In this document: piece after piece, positions 9,640 to 16,560 of the stretch
How positions within the stretch are numbered: the first letter of the stretch is position 1
Layout of the letters: each line of letters begins with the position of its first letter
DNA from: Pseudomonas sp. S35
GTDB lineage: Bacteria; Pseudomonadota; Gammaproteobacteria; Pseudomonadales; Pseudomonadaceae
Length of the DNA stretch: 64,000 nucleotides
Assembly: GCF_009866765.1 (NCBI RefSeq)
Contig: NZ_CP019431.1
Span: 1,984,001-2,048,000 of the forward strand
Direction of reading: 5' to 3'
The notes under the pieces: model-generated
The model's input: the letters and a program-made list of their open reading frames with translations, nothing else
The model's database searches: none
Told to the model about the DNA's origin: nothing
Program-made: the position numbers and the translations under genes

Positions 9640-10038
9640 ATGACGACCGCATTCGCACGCATCACCCTGCTCAGCCTGGTAGTGGGCCTGAGCGCCTGTG
9701 CGGTCCATCGCCCACCGCCTGGCCCGACCGGCCCGACCATCCCGCCGTCCGGCCCGTCGACACAGCCGAGCACCAAGCCTTCGGGCCCGGTCACTCCGGC
9801 GCCGAAGCCTGTGCCCACCAAATCGCCGACCTTCGCCCCACCACCGGGCGCCGCCAGCCACTGGGACGGCAAGATGCAGGTCTACGTGCTCGACGACCAG
9901 CCCGACACCTTCTACCGCCAGCGCACCTACTACCGCTGGAGCAACGGCTGGAGCCGCTCCATCAGCCCCAACGGGCCGTGGGAAGACACCAACGTGCAAG
10001 GCGTGCCGCCTGGGTTGAGCAAGCAGTACGCGCAATGA
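9640..10038 (+). CDS. Proline-rich lipoprotein of unknown function
   Basis: 132 residues. The signal peptide ends in lipobox LSAC, so the mature protein begins at a lipidated Cys about 21 residues in. A Pro/Thr/Ser-rich linker (residues about 25-70, repeats of PSGPS/TKPSGP type) leads to a compact C-terminal domain with many aromatics (FYRQRTYYRWSNGWSRS). Only 16 bases separate it from ccmI and a terminator follows, so it is probably the last gene of the ccm transcript. Aspartate after the Cys is absent (next residue Ala), which suggests outer-membrane sorting. A link to cytochrome maturation is positional only. Confidence 0.8.
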   Translation: MTTAFARITLLSLVVGLSACAVHRPPPGPTGPTIPPSGPSTQPSTKPSGPVTPAPKPVPTKSPTFAPPPGAASHWDGKMQVYVLDDQPDTFYRQRTYYRWSNGWSRSISPNGPWEDTNVQGVPPGLSKQYAQ

Positions 10039-10040
10039 CA

Positions 10041-10066
10041 AAAGGCGACCTTCGGGTCGTCTTTTT
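10041..10066 (+). terminator. Rho-independent terminator after the ccm/lipoprotein operon
   Basis: Stem GGCGACC / GGTCGTC with a TTCG tetraloop followed by CTTTTT, starting 3 bases after the lipoprotein stop. Confidence 0.9.
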
Positions 10067-10100
10067 CATGCCGTCAGTCAGTCAAGGGCCAGCACTGTGC

Positions 10101-10193
10101 CTGTGGCGAGGGAGCGTGCTCGCGCTGGGCCGTGAAGCGGCCCCAAGAATGCGACGGCTGCGCAGTCCAGCGCGAGCAAGCTCCCTCCCACAG
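10101..10193. repeat. REP-type inverted doublet
   Basis: Inverted arms CTGTGG(C)GAGGGAGCGTGCTCGCGCTGG (left) and CCAGCGCGAGCAAGCTCCCTCCCACAG (right), each an imperfect hairpin, surround a GC-rich centre with a second short inverted repeat (GGGCCG..CGGCCCC). It fills most of the gap between the terminator and the next convergent gene. Confidence 0.75.
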
Positions 10194-10213
10194 CAAATCA
10201 CCTGCAACGCTGC

Positions 10214-11197
10214 TTATATGTTCATCAGTTTCGCCGCGATGGCATTCCAACCCGCCGGTTCATGGATCATGGCCTGGTAGTCATGGCCCGCGAAGAACTG
10301 CCCCTGCAAGGTATGTTTCGCCATGATCTCCTTGATGATCAGGGTGGCGGGGCCCAAACCGGTATTGCCGGTTCGGGCATCGAGTGCGCGACCTCGCACC
10401 TGAGTGGTGATTGCCGCGCCGAGCATCATCTTTCTTTGTTCAAGCTGCTTGATCTGATCTGCTCGGGATAAGCCGGTGAGGCTGGCTTGCGGCATATCTC
10501 CGGCGTTGGGGTTCTGTTCCAGAAAGGCAGCCCACTGCAACTCCATCGCCGCCACCTTGCACAGGGCGGCGTAGCGGTCGCTGACCATCAGCCTGGCCAG
10601 TTCAAGTTGGAAGCTGACCATCATGAGTGGGATTTTTCCGGCCAGCCCGATGCCCGTAAATGAAAGCAAGGTCGAGGTGGTCGACACCGCCATTTCGGTG
10701 CCACGAAATGCGAGCTTCTTGAACTTAACCTCGATGGCCAGTTGCAGCCATTTGATCGCATTACTGACTTGTTCATCACCCGCGGCGAAGGGTAGATAAG
10801 CCGCCAGCATTGTTGACAGCCGACGCAGATGTATCGCCGTAGAGGCCGTGGCAGATGCATGCCGGGCAGCATAGAAAGGCGCGGGAACCGGTGAGATCGC
10901 CGGGCCTAGCGCCGCCAATCCCACCCCGGTTGCACCAACACCCAAACCTTTGAGTTTGCGGTGCGCAAGCATCCTTTCTGTTTTAGGCGAGGAGCCGCAT
11001 TTGCCGTGTTTGACAAAGTAAGGGTTGAGTTTCAACCCGCTTTGTTCGCAGACCTTCATGTAACTTCTGCCGGTGCCGATAGTTGTGACAATGGGGTGAA
11101 GGCCGGCCAGCCCTGAGAGCAGGCTAAAGAATATCTCCTCTTTTGACTGTTCTGTTTGAGCGGTTTCGCGCACTTGCGCTGCGATTGAGTCGGGCAC
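10214..11197 (-). CDS. Unrecognised helical protein in the broken phn locus
   Basis: No family recognised. I choose GTG at 11197 because GGAG lies 8 bases upstream; a TTG start at 11284 would give 356 residues but has no ribosome site. The 327-residue product is helical and has no signal peptide. Residues 83-113 are Gly/Ala-rich and hydrophobic (GLGVGATGVGLAALGPA), residues 168-205 hold two further apolar stretches, and the C-terminal third is amphipathic with QIKQLEQRKMMLGAA. The base composition is visibly less GC-rich than the neighbours. It lies head-to-head with a phnM relic, so it sits where phosphonate genes were lost, which suggests transfer. A membrane-active toxin or effector is one possibility, without motif support. 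Confidence 0.7.
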   Translation of the reverse strand: MPDSIAAQVRETAQTEQSKEEIFFSLLSGLAGLHPIVTTIGTGRSYMKVCEQSGLKLNPYFVKHGKCGSSPKTERMLAHRKLKGLGVGATGVGLAALGPAISPVPAPFYAARHASATASTAIHLRRLSTMLAAYLPFAAGDEQVSNAIKWLQLAIEVKFKKLAFRGTEMAVSTTSTLLSFTGIGLAGKIPLMMVSFQLELARLMVSDRYAALCKVAAMELQWAAFLEQNPNAGDMPQASLTGLSRADQIKQLEQRKMMLGAAITTQVRGRALDARTGNTGLGPATLIIKEIMAKHTLQGQFFAGHDYQAMIHEPAGWNAIAAKLMNI

Positions 11198-11281
11198 TTT
11201 TTCATCTCCGTTGAGGGGAGAGGGGGATAGGAGCCTGTACCCTAGATAAGCACCGTCGTGCTGGCTGTAGGAATGTTCGGG

Positions 11282-11414
11282 CAAGTGTCACGCGTCTTGA
11301 GCAGCGGGCCGAACGTGATGCGCGGTGGGTTGCACTCGGGTAATGTGGCCGTCGCCGGCCAGGCGCCGCGAACGGCCTTCTGTGGTGCAACAAGTCTGGC
11401 GACAAGCAAAGAGG
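11282..11414 (+). pseudogene. phnM: Decayed relic of phnM (C-P lyase component)
   Basis: Two pieces of PhnM, in two frames, are recognisable immediately before phnN. The frame at 11306 reads GPNVMRGGLHSGNVAVAG, matching the PhnM metal-site segment APNxxRGGSHSGNxAA with the conserved Ser changed to Leu. The frame at 11355 reads RPSVVQQVWRQAKRV, matching the PhnM C terminus (family ending VWRQGKRV). The roughly 90 residues that normally separate them are missing, and everything N-terminal to the first piece has been lost. PhnM is the diphosphohydrolase of phosphonate breakdown. The identification rests on remembered family motifs. Confidence 0.7.
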
Positions 11415-11421
11415 GTGTGTG

Positions 11422-11994
11422 ATGGCGGGCAGGTTGATCTATCTCATCGGGCCATCGGGCTCGGGCAAGGACAGCCTGTTGGATGCCGCCCGCCCGCGTC
11501 TGGGCGAGCGCGGCTGCCGTATCGTGCGGCGCGTCATCACCCGTTCGGCGCAAGCCGTGGGCGAGGCGGCGCAGGGTGTGAGCCCGGCGCAGTTTGCGCG
11601 GATGGACACCGAAGGCGCGTTTGCCCTCAGCTGGCAGGCCAACGGCTTGTCCTATGGCATTCCACGGGTAATCGACGATTGGCTGGCGGCGGGGCATGAC
11701 GTGCTGGTCAACGGCTCGCGTGCGCACCTGGACCAGGCCCGCCTGCGTTATCCGCGGTTGCTGGTGCTATTGCTGACCGTGGGTCAAGGCGTGTTACGCC
11801 AGCGCTTGATCGAGCGGGGGCGAGAGTTGCCGGCCGATATCGAGGCGCGCCTGGCGCGCAATGCGCGGTTTACCCAAGCGCTGATCGCCAGCAGTGGTCC
11901 GGGGTTGTGTGTGCTGGATAACTCCGGCCCCTTGGAGCACACGGTCGAGCGCTTGCTGTGCTGCCTGAATGCTGGGCATTCGCAAGGAGCCTGA
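11422..11994 (+). CDS. phnN: Ribose 1,5-bisphosphate phosphokinase PhnN
   Basis: 190 residues from ATG at 11422 (GTG at 11419 adds one residue). PhnN phosphorylates ribose 1,5-bisphosphate to PRPP, the salvage step after C-P lyase. It has a guanylate kinase-like fold with P-loop GPSGSGKDS (residues 10-18), the segment RRVITRSAQAVGE, and FALSWQANGLSYGIP, typical of PhnN. The frame is complete with no missing motif. It is an orphan: phnM before it is a relic and no other C-P lyase gene is in the window, so it either works with genes elsewhere or is a leftover still under selection. Confidence 0.9.
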   Translation: MAGRLIYLIGPSGSGKDSLLDAARPRLGERGCRIVRRVITRSAQAVGEAAQGVSPAQFARMDTEGAFALSWQANGLSYGIPRVIDDWLAAGHDVLVNGSRAHLDQARLRYPRLLVLLLTVGQGVLRQRLIERGRELPADIEARLARNARFTQALIASSGPGLCVLDNSGPLEHTVERLLCCLNAGHSQGA

Positions 11995-12066
11995 CCCGTC
12001 TCTGCAGCGGCAACTTTCGCTGATCGTTGATCAAACCGTCGTCCTTGAGCCGGGGCCGGTGCGCTC

Positions 12067-13263
12067 TTAAGCGGTTGCGACCGCCACCTGACGAGACGCG
12101 CTCAGGAACCGCAACAACGCCACCAGCGGGAATGCACTGCCCACCAGCATCACCCCGAGCCATCCGCCGTGTTCATACACGCTGCTGGCAATCGCCGAGC
12201 CGAAAGCGCCGCCGATGAAGATGCTGGTCATGTACAGCGCGTTCAAACGGCTGCGGCTATTGGCGTCCAGGGCGTAGACGGCGCGTTGGCCGAGCACCAT
12301 GTTCATCTGCACGCAGAAGTCCAGGACCACACCGGTCACCGCCAGGCCGATCACGCTGTACAGCGGATGTACAAAGGCCGGCAGGAAGCTCAACGCCGCG
12401 AACAGCATCGCCAGCAGCGAAGCGCGGTGCGTGTGACCCGCATCGGCCAGGCGCCCGGCGATGGGGGCGGCGATGGCGCCCAAGGCACCGACCAGGGCGA
12501 ACAGGGCGATTTCGCTCTGGCTCAGGCCGTGATTGCGCGCCAGCTCCAGCGGCGCCGCGGTCCAGAACAGGCTGAAGGTGGCGAACATGCAGCCTTGGTA
12601 AAAAGCGCGTTGGCGCAGCACCGGTTGGCTGCGCAACAGCGTGCCCAGCGAGCCCAGCAGTTGGCCGTAACTGGCGCTGTGGTCGGGCTGGCGTTTGGGG
12701 ATCGTGAGCATCAACACCACGCTGATAAACACCATCAACGCCGCCGCCGCCATGAACATTGCACGCCAGCCAAAGTGGTCCGCCACCACGCTCGACACTG
12801 GCCGCGCCAACAGGATGCCGAGCAGCAAGCCACCCATGATGCTGCCGACCACCCGACCACGGGACTCGGCGGGCGCCAAGTGCGCGGCCAGCGGGATCAG
12901 GATCTGCACCGACACCGAACTGAAACCGATCAGCAGCGATACCAGCAGGAACAGGTTGGGTTGTTCGGTAAACGCTGCGCCCAACAGGCTGGCGATGGCC
13001 ACCCCGGTGGTGAGGATCATCAGCTTGCGGTTTTCCAGCAGGTCGCCCAAAGGCACCAGGAAGAACAGCCCCAAGGCATAGCCGATTTGCGTCAGCGACA
13101 CGATCAGGCTGGCCATCGCCGGCGTAAGGCCGATGTCCGGGGCGATCAGTTCGATGATCGGTTGCGCGTAGTAGATGTTGGCGACGATGGCGCCGCAGCA
13201 AAACGCAAACAACATCACCATCGCGCGGGTCATGGTGCTTGTGGCGTGGGGAGTAGCGTTCAT
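12067..13263 (-). CDS. MFS transporter, drug/metabolite exporter type
   Basis: 398 residues from ATG at 13263 (MNATPHATSTMTRAMV), with 12 hydrophobic segments. The first helix carries NIYYAQP, and the loop 2-3 motif is GDLLENRKLM, placing it in the DHA1-like 'NIYYAQPII' subgroup seen with proton-coupled exporters. No substrate can be named. The gene stands alone downstream of sbp on the same strand after about 157 bp. No regulator lies beside it. Confidence 0.85.
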   Translation of the reverse strand: MNATPHATSTMTRAMVMLFAFCCGAIVANIYYAQPIIELIAPDIGLTPAMASLIVSLTQIGYALGLFFLVPLGDLLENRKLMILTTGVAIASLLGAAFTEQPNLFLLVSLLIGFSSVSVQILIPLAAHLAPAESRGRVVGSIMGGLLLGILLARPVSSVVADHFGWRAMFMAAAALMVFISVVLMLTIPKRQPDHSASYGQLLGSLGTLLRSQPVLRQRAFYQGCMFATFSLFWTAAPLELARNHGLSQSEIALFALVGALGAIAAPIAGRLADAGHTHRASLLAMLFAALSFLPAFVHPLYSVIGLAVTGVVLDFCVQMNMVLGQRAVYALDANSRSRLNALYMTSIFIGGAFGSAIASSVYEHGGWLGVMLVGSAFPLVALLRFLSASRQVAVATA

Positions 13264-13420
13264 GGTGTTCTCATAAAAGCGAAGGAAGATGGCGAGCGAG
13301 AGTAAAGGCAAGGCGCCAGCGCGAGTAGGGCGCTTGCGGTGATATCACATATGCTGGCTTATGATACATTCAGAAACAACTAGGGCGGCGAGACACCACC
13401 GCCCCTCCCACATTGTTCAG

Positions 13421-14425
13421 TTATTGACCGCTATAGATCTGGTCGAACACGCCACCATCATTGAAGTGAGTCTTCTGCACGGTGCGCCAGTCACCAAAGG
13501 TCTTCTCCACCGACAGGAAGTCGACTTTCGGGAAGCGGTCGGTGTACTTGGCCAGCACTGCCGGATCACGCGGGCGCAGGTAGTTGTTGGCAGCGATTTC
13601 CTGGCCTTCTGGCGACCACAGGTACTTCAGGTAGTCTTCGGCGGCCACGCGGGTGCCTTTCTTCTCGACCACTTTGTCGACCACCGACACTGGCGGCTCG
13701 GCTTCAGCAGAGACGCTTGGGTAGATCACTTCGAACTGATCACGGCCAAACTCACGGGCGATCATTTCGGCTTCGTTCTCGAAGGTCACCAGCACGTCGC
13801 CGATCTGGTTGGTCATGAACGTGGTAGTGGCGGCGCGGCCACCGGTGTCGAGCACAGGCGCCTGCTTGAACAGCTTGCCGACGAAGGTCTTGGCTTTCTC
13901 TTCATCGCCGCCGTTCTTGAGTACATAACCCCAGGCCGACAGGTAGGTGTAGCGGCCGTTACCCGAGGTCTTCGGGTTGGGCACGATCACTTGCACGCCA
14001 TCTTTGAGCAGGTCCGGCCAGTCTTTCAGGGCTTTGGGGTTGCCTTTGCGCACGATGAACACGGTGGCCGAGGTGAACGGCGCGCTGTTGTTCGGCAGGC
14101 GCGTGACCCAGTTGTCCGGCACCAGTTTGCCGTTGTCGGCCAGGGCGTTGATATCGGTGGCCATGTTCATGGTGATCACGTCAGCCGGCAGGCCGTCGAT
14201 CACCGAGCGCGCTTGTTTGCTGGAACCGCCGAACGACATTTGCAGGGTCAGCTTGTCGTTCGGGTGCTCGGCTTCCCAGTGCTTCTGGAAGGCGGCGTTG
14301 TAGTCCTTGTAGAAATCGCGCATTACGTCGTAGGAGACGTTGAGCAGTGTGACCGGGGCGGCTTGGGCCGCGCTTGCCAGGGCAAGGCCGGCGGCCAGGA
14401 GAGAGGCACTAACGAGTTTTTTCAC
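13421..14425 (-). CDS. sbp: Periplasmic sulfate-binding protein
   Basis: 334 residues with a signal peptide ending AQAAPV. The mature protein has the sulfate/thiosulfate-binding family features NVSYDVMRDFY, SFGGSSKQARSVIDG, VPNPKTSGNGRYTYLSAWGY and TFENEAEMI. It captures sulfate for the CysTWA ABC importer, whose genes are usually directly downstream in Pseudomonas but are absent here; an unrelated MFS gene follows. An inverted repeat lies 45-74 bp upstream (see that entry). Sulfate limitation through CysB is the expected control, but no CysB site can be stated with certainty. Confidence 0.93.
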   Translation of the reverse strand: MKKLVSASLLAAGLALASAAQAAPVTLLNVSYDVMRDFYKDYNAAFQKHWEAEHPNDKLTLQMSFGGSSKQARSVIDGLPADVITMNMATDINALADNGKLVPDNWVTRLPNNSAPFTSATVFIVRKGNPKALKDWPDLLKDGVQVIVPNPKTSGNGRYTYLSAWGYVLKNGGDEEKAKTFVGKLFKQAPVLDTGGRAATTTFMTNQIGDVLVTFENEAEMIAREFGRDQFEVIYPSVSAEAEPPVSVVDKVVEKKGTRVAAEDYLKYLWSPEGQEIAANNYLRPRDPAVLAKYTDRFPKVDFLSVEKTFGDWRTVQKTHFNDGGVFDQIYSGQ

Positions 14426-14469
14426 TGCTCATTCCTTGTTGTTCGTAAGAAGGGGTAAGGCCATTTGCC

Positions 14470-14499
14470 AGCGACTATAGCCGGGGCGCCATAGTCGCT
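14470..14499. promoter_or_regulatory. Perfect 9-bp inverted repeat upstream of sbp
   Basis: Arms AGCGACTAT (14470-14478) and ATAGTCGCT (14491-14499) are separated by 12 bases. On the minus strand the inner edge contains TATAGT, a possible -10 for sbp, so the palindrome could be an operator over the promoter. It could also fold as an RNA hairpin after the channel gene, but no U-run follows. Confidence 0.45.
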
Positions 14500-14521
14500 T
14501 AAAGATTAAAAAGAACTTTGC

Positions 14522-15346
14522 TTATTCCACTTTCTTAAAAAGATTACTGCCACAGCGCGAACAGAACGCCGCATTTGGCTCGTGGCTGTTTTTCTTGCAC
14601 ACCGGGCAGTCGGTTTGCAGCTGTTCACCGCGCATGGCACTGGCCAGTTCGGCGGTAAAAATCCCGGTGGGTACGGCAATGATCGAGTAACCGGTGATCA
14701 TCACCAATGACGAAATCACCTGGCCCAGCGGCGTCTTCGGCACGATATCGCCAAAGCCCACGGTGGTCAGGGTGACGATGGCCCAGTAGATGCCTTTGGG
14801 AATGCTGGTAAACCCATGCTCCGGGCCTTCGATCACGTACATCAAGGTGCCGAACACCGTCACCAGGGTGCACACACTCACCAGGAACACCACGATCTTC
14901 TGCTTGCTGCCGCGCAGCGCCGCCATCAAGTAGTTGGCCTGCTTGAGGTACGGGCTGAGCTTGAGCACACGGAAAATCCGCAGCATCCGAATGATGCGGA
15001 TGATCAGAAGGTACTGCGCGTCGCTGTAATACAGCGCCAGGATGCCGGGCACGATGGCCAGCAAGTCCACCAGCCCGTAGAAGCTGAAGGCATAGCGCAA
15101 CGGCTTGGGCGAGCAATACAGACGCAGCCCGTACTCGATCAGGAAGATGACGGTGAAGCCCCACTCGATGTACGCCAGCACATCGGCGTAGTTCTGGTGG
15201 ATCTGGTCGATGCTGTCGAGCATCACAATCACCAGGCTGGCGAGGATGATCAGCAACAGGATGCCGTCAAAGCGCCGTCCGGCCAGGGTGTCACTTTGGA
15301 AAATCATGACGTAGAGCCGCTGGCGCCAGTCGTTGTTGCTGTCCAT
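14522..15346 (-). CDS. Voltage-gated-type potassium channel with C-terminal zinc ribbon
   Basis: 274 residues from ATG at 15346 (MDSNNDWRQRLY). Six membrane segments are visible: S1-S3, an S4 with regularly spaced arginines (RIIRMLRIFRVLKL), and S5-pore-S6 with the K+ filter TVGFGD. The C terminus holds two CxxC pairs (CPVC...CSRCG), a small zinc ribbon, in the last ~30 residues, giving a possible cytoplasmic sensor or assembly module. The urea transporter gene ends 31 bp upstream on the same strand, so the two may share a transcript. Confidence 0.9.
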   Translation of the reverse strand: MDSNNDWRQRLYVMIFQSDTLAGRRFDGILLLIILASLVIVMLDSIDQIHQNYADVLAYIEWGFTVIFLIEYGLRLYCSPKPLRYAFSFYGLVDLLAIVPGILALYYSDAQYLLIIRIIRMLRIFRVLKLSPYLKQANYLMAALRGSKQKIVVFLVSVCTLVTVFGTLMYVIEGPEHGFTSIPKGIYWAIVTLTTVGFGDIVPKTPLGQVISSLVMITGYSIIAVPTGIFTAELASAMRGEQLQTDCPVCKKNSHEPNAAFCSRCGSNLFKKVE

Positions 15347-15377
15347 AAATCCCGCCCGAATCGAATATCGAGCAAGC

Positions 15378-16253
15378 CTAGGGGGATTCGAAGGGGCTGT
15401 CCATGCGCGGTTTCTGCAGCATCCGGCGGCCGGCGCGTACCAGCCAGCAGGCGAGGATAAACGGCGCGGTGAGTGCAGGCAGGTGCAGACCGGCAAAGCC
15501 CGGTGAGAGCAGGATCGCCAGCAGGATGCCCAGCAGCGGCAGCCAGGGGTGGCGGCGCGCCTGGCTCAGGGCTATCGCGGCGAGGGCCGGGTTGTAGCTG
15601 TGCAGGCCGAGGAGGGCGCCGGTGCTGTCATCCAGCGCGACGCCGATCAGCACGCCAGCGCTGGCGCCGATCAAGGCCCAGATGGCCGCGCACCGGTTGG
15701 CCAGCCACAGGCCAAGGGCAATCAGCGCGCCGGCCACGGGCTGGTCCAACAGCACGATTTGCGCCAGGCCCGTGAAGGGCGCGCTGAGCGCCGCCAGGGC
15801 ATCGGGCCCGCTCAGGGCGAAAGTGCTGGGCGCTGCAGTACCCAACAGCAGCCAACCCAGAAGCACAAACGGTGTGGTGTAGGCGGGCAAGTCGTCGGGT
15901 TGCGTCGCGTGCTTGAGCCATTGCCGCGTGAGCATCGCACTCAAGCCGCCACACGCCAGGATCAGTGGCGGCAACAAGGCCGACCAGGCGAAATGCTGGC
16001 TGATCAACACGCCCAGCAACACGCCGTTGTAGCTATATAAGCCGGCTTGGCGCTGCGCCTTGGGATAACCCCGGCGCTGGGCTGTGAGCAAACCGGCTAC
16101 GCCACCCAGCAAAGCGCCGCCGAGCAACGCCGGAGCACCGATCAGGATGGCCAGCAGGCACAGCAAACCGCACAGCGGGTGGCGCTGGAGAAAGATCTGG
16201 CTGAAGCCGTTGAGCAGGGCTTCGGCCCAGTCGGGGCAGGTTGGGTTGTGCAT
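15378..16253 (-). CDS. Urea transporter family protein
   Basis: 291 residues, about ten hydrophobic segments in the duplicated arrangement of UT channels. The N-terminal half has GFSQIFLQRHPLCGLL and LYSYNGVLLG; the C-terminal half repeats this pattern with LHSYNPALAAIAL and ends with LPALTAPFILACW. These are the UT signatures for facilitated urea diffusion across the inner membrane. No urease or urea-carboxylase gene is adjacent; the downstream neighbour is a potassium channel. The start has no good alternative. Confidence 0.88.
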   Translation of the reverse strand: MHNPTCPDWAEALLNGFSQIFLQRHPLCGLLCLLAILIGAPALLGGALLGGVAGLLTAQRRGYPKAQRQAGLYSYNGVLLGVLISQHFAWSALLPPLILACGGLSAMLTRQWLKHATQPDDLPAYTTPFVLLGWLLLGTAAPSTFALSGPDALAALSAPFTGLAQIVLLDQPVAGALIALGLWLANRCAAIWALIGASAGVLIGVALDDSTGALLGLHSYNPALAAIALSQARRHPWLPLLGILLAILLSPGFAGLHLPALTAPFILACWLVRAGRRMLQKPRMDSPFESP

Positions 16254-16283
16254 GGTGGGTATTCAGTGAGACCGAGTTGTTCC

Positions 16284-16548
16284 CATCGGGGGCTTGCCCC
16301 CGATGAGCATGGGTATCTACACAACTTCCAGTGAATACGGAATCTATGGCAATCAGGCTTCTGTGGTGAGCGGGCTTGCCCCGCGCTGGGCTGCGAAGCG
16401 GCCCCTAAAACGTTCACCTCGACTGATTCTGGCACTCTGCGGTGACCTTATTGGGGCTGCTGCGCAGCCCAGCGCGGGGCAAGCCCGCTCACCACAGAGT
16501 GATGTGTCAGCCTTTAAGAGTTGTGTAGATAGCTATGCCCCGATGAGG
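16284..16548. repeat. REP palindrome interrupted by a small mobile element
   Basis: The outer sequence is an ordinary CATCGGGGGCTTGCCCCCGATGA(GGCC) REP hairpin. At its 3' side the 232-bp element at 16307-16538 is inserted, leaving the octamer CCCGATGA on both sides (16299-16306 and 16539-16546). It fills most of the 307-bp gap between the urea transporter and pykA. Confidence 0.8.
16307..16538 (+). mobile_element. MITE-like non-coding element, copy 1
   Basis: 232 bp with 20-bp terminal inverted repeats (GCATRGSTATCTACACAACT, two mismatches between ends) and a perfect 8-bp flanking duplication CCCGATGA. Inside the left end is a unique 35-bp arm, then a REP doublet (16361-16497, arms starting CTGTGGTGAGCGGGCTTGCC), then a unique 21-bp arm. 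It has no ORF and no transposase, so it would need one in trans. Copy 2 at 34027-34154 has the same ends and arms in the opposite orientation. Confidence 0.8.
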
Positions 16549-16560
16549 CCTCTACAGCCG

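Noticed and set aside
11995..12066. Possible remnant of another phn gene after phnN (frame reading QRQLSLIVDQTVVLEPGPVRS)
   Set aside because: The short tail is not clearly a member of any Phn family, so no relic is called.
12169..13305. Plus-strand frame of 378 codons opposite the MFS transporter
   Set aside because: The minus-strand reading has 12 clean membrane helices and family motifs; the plus reading is Gln/His-rich low complexity.
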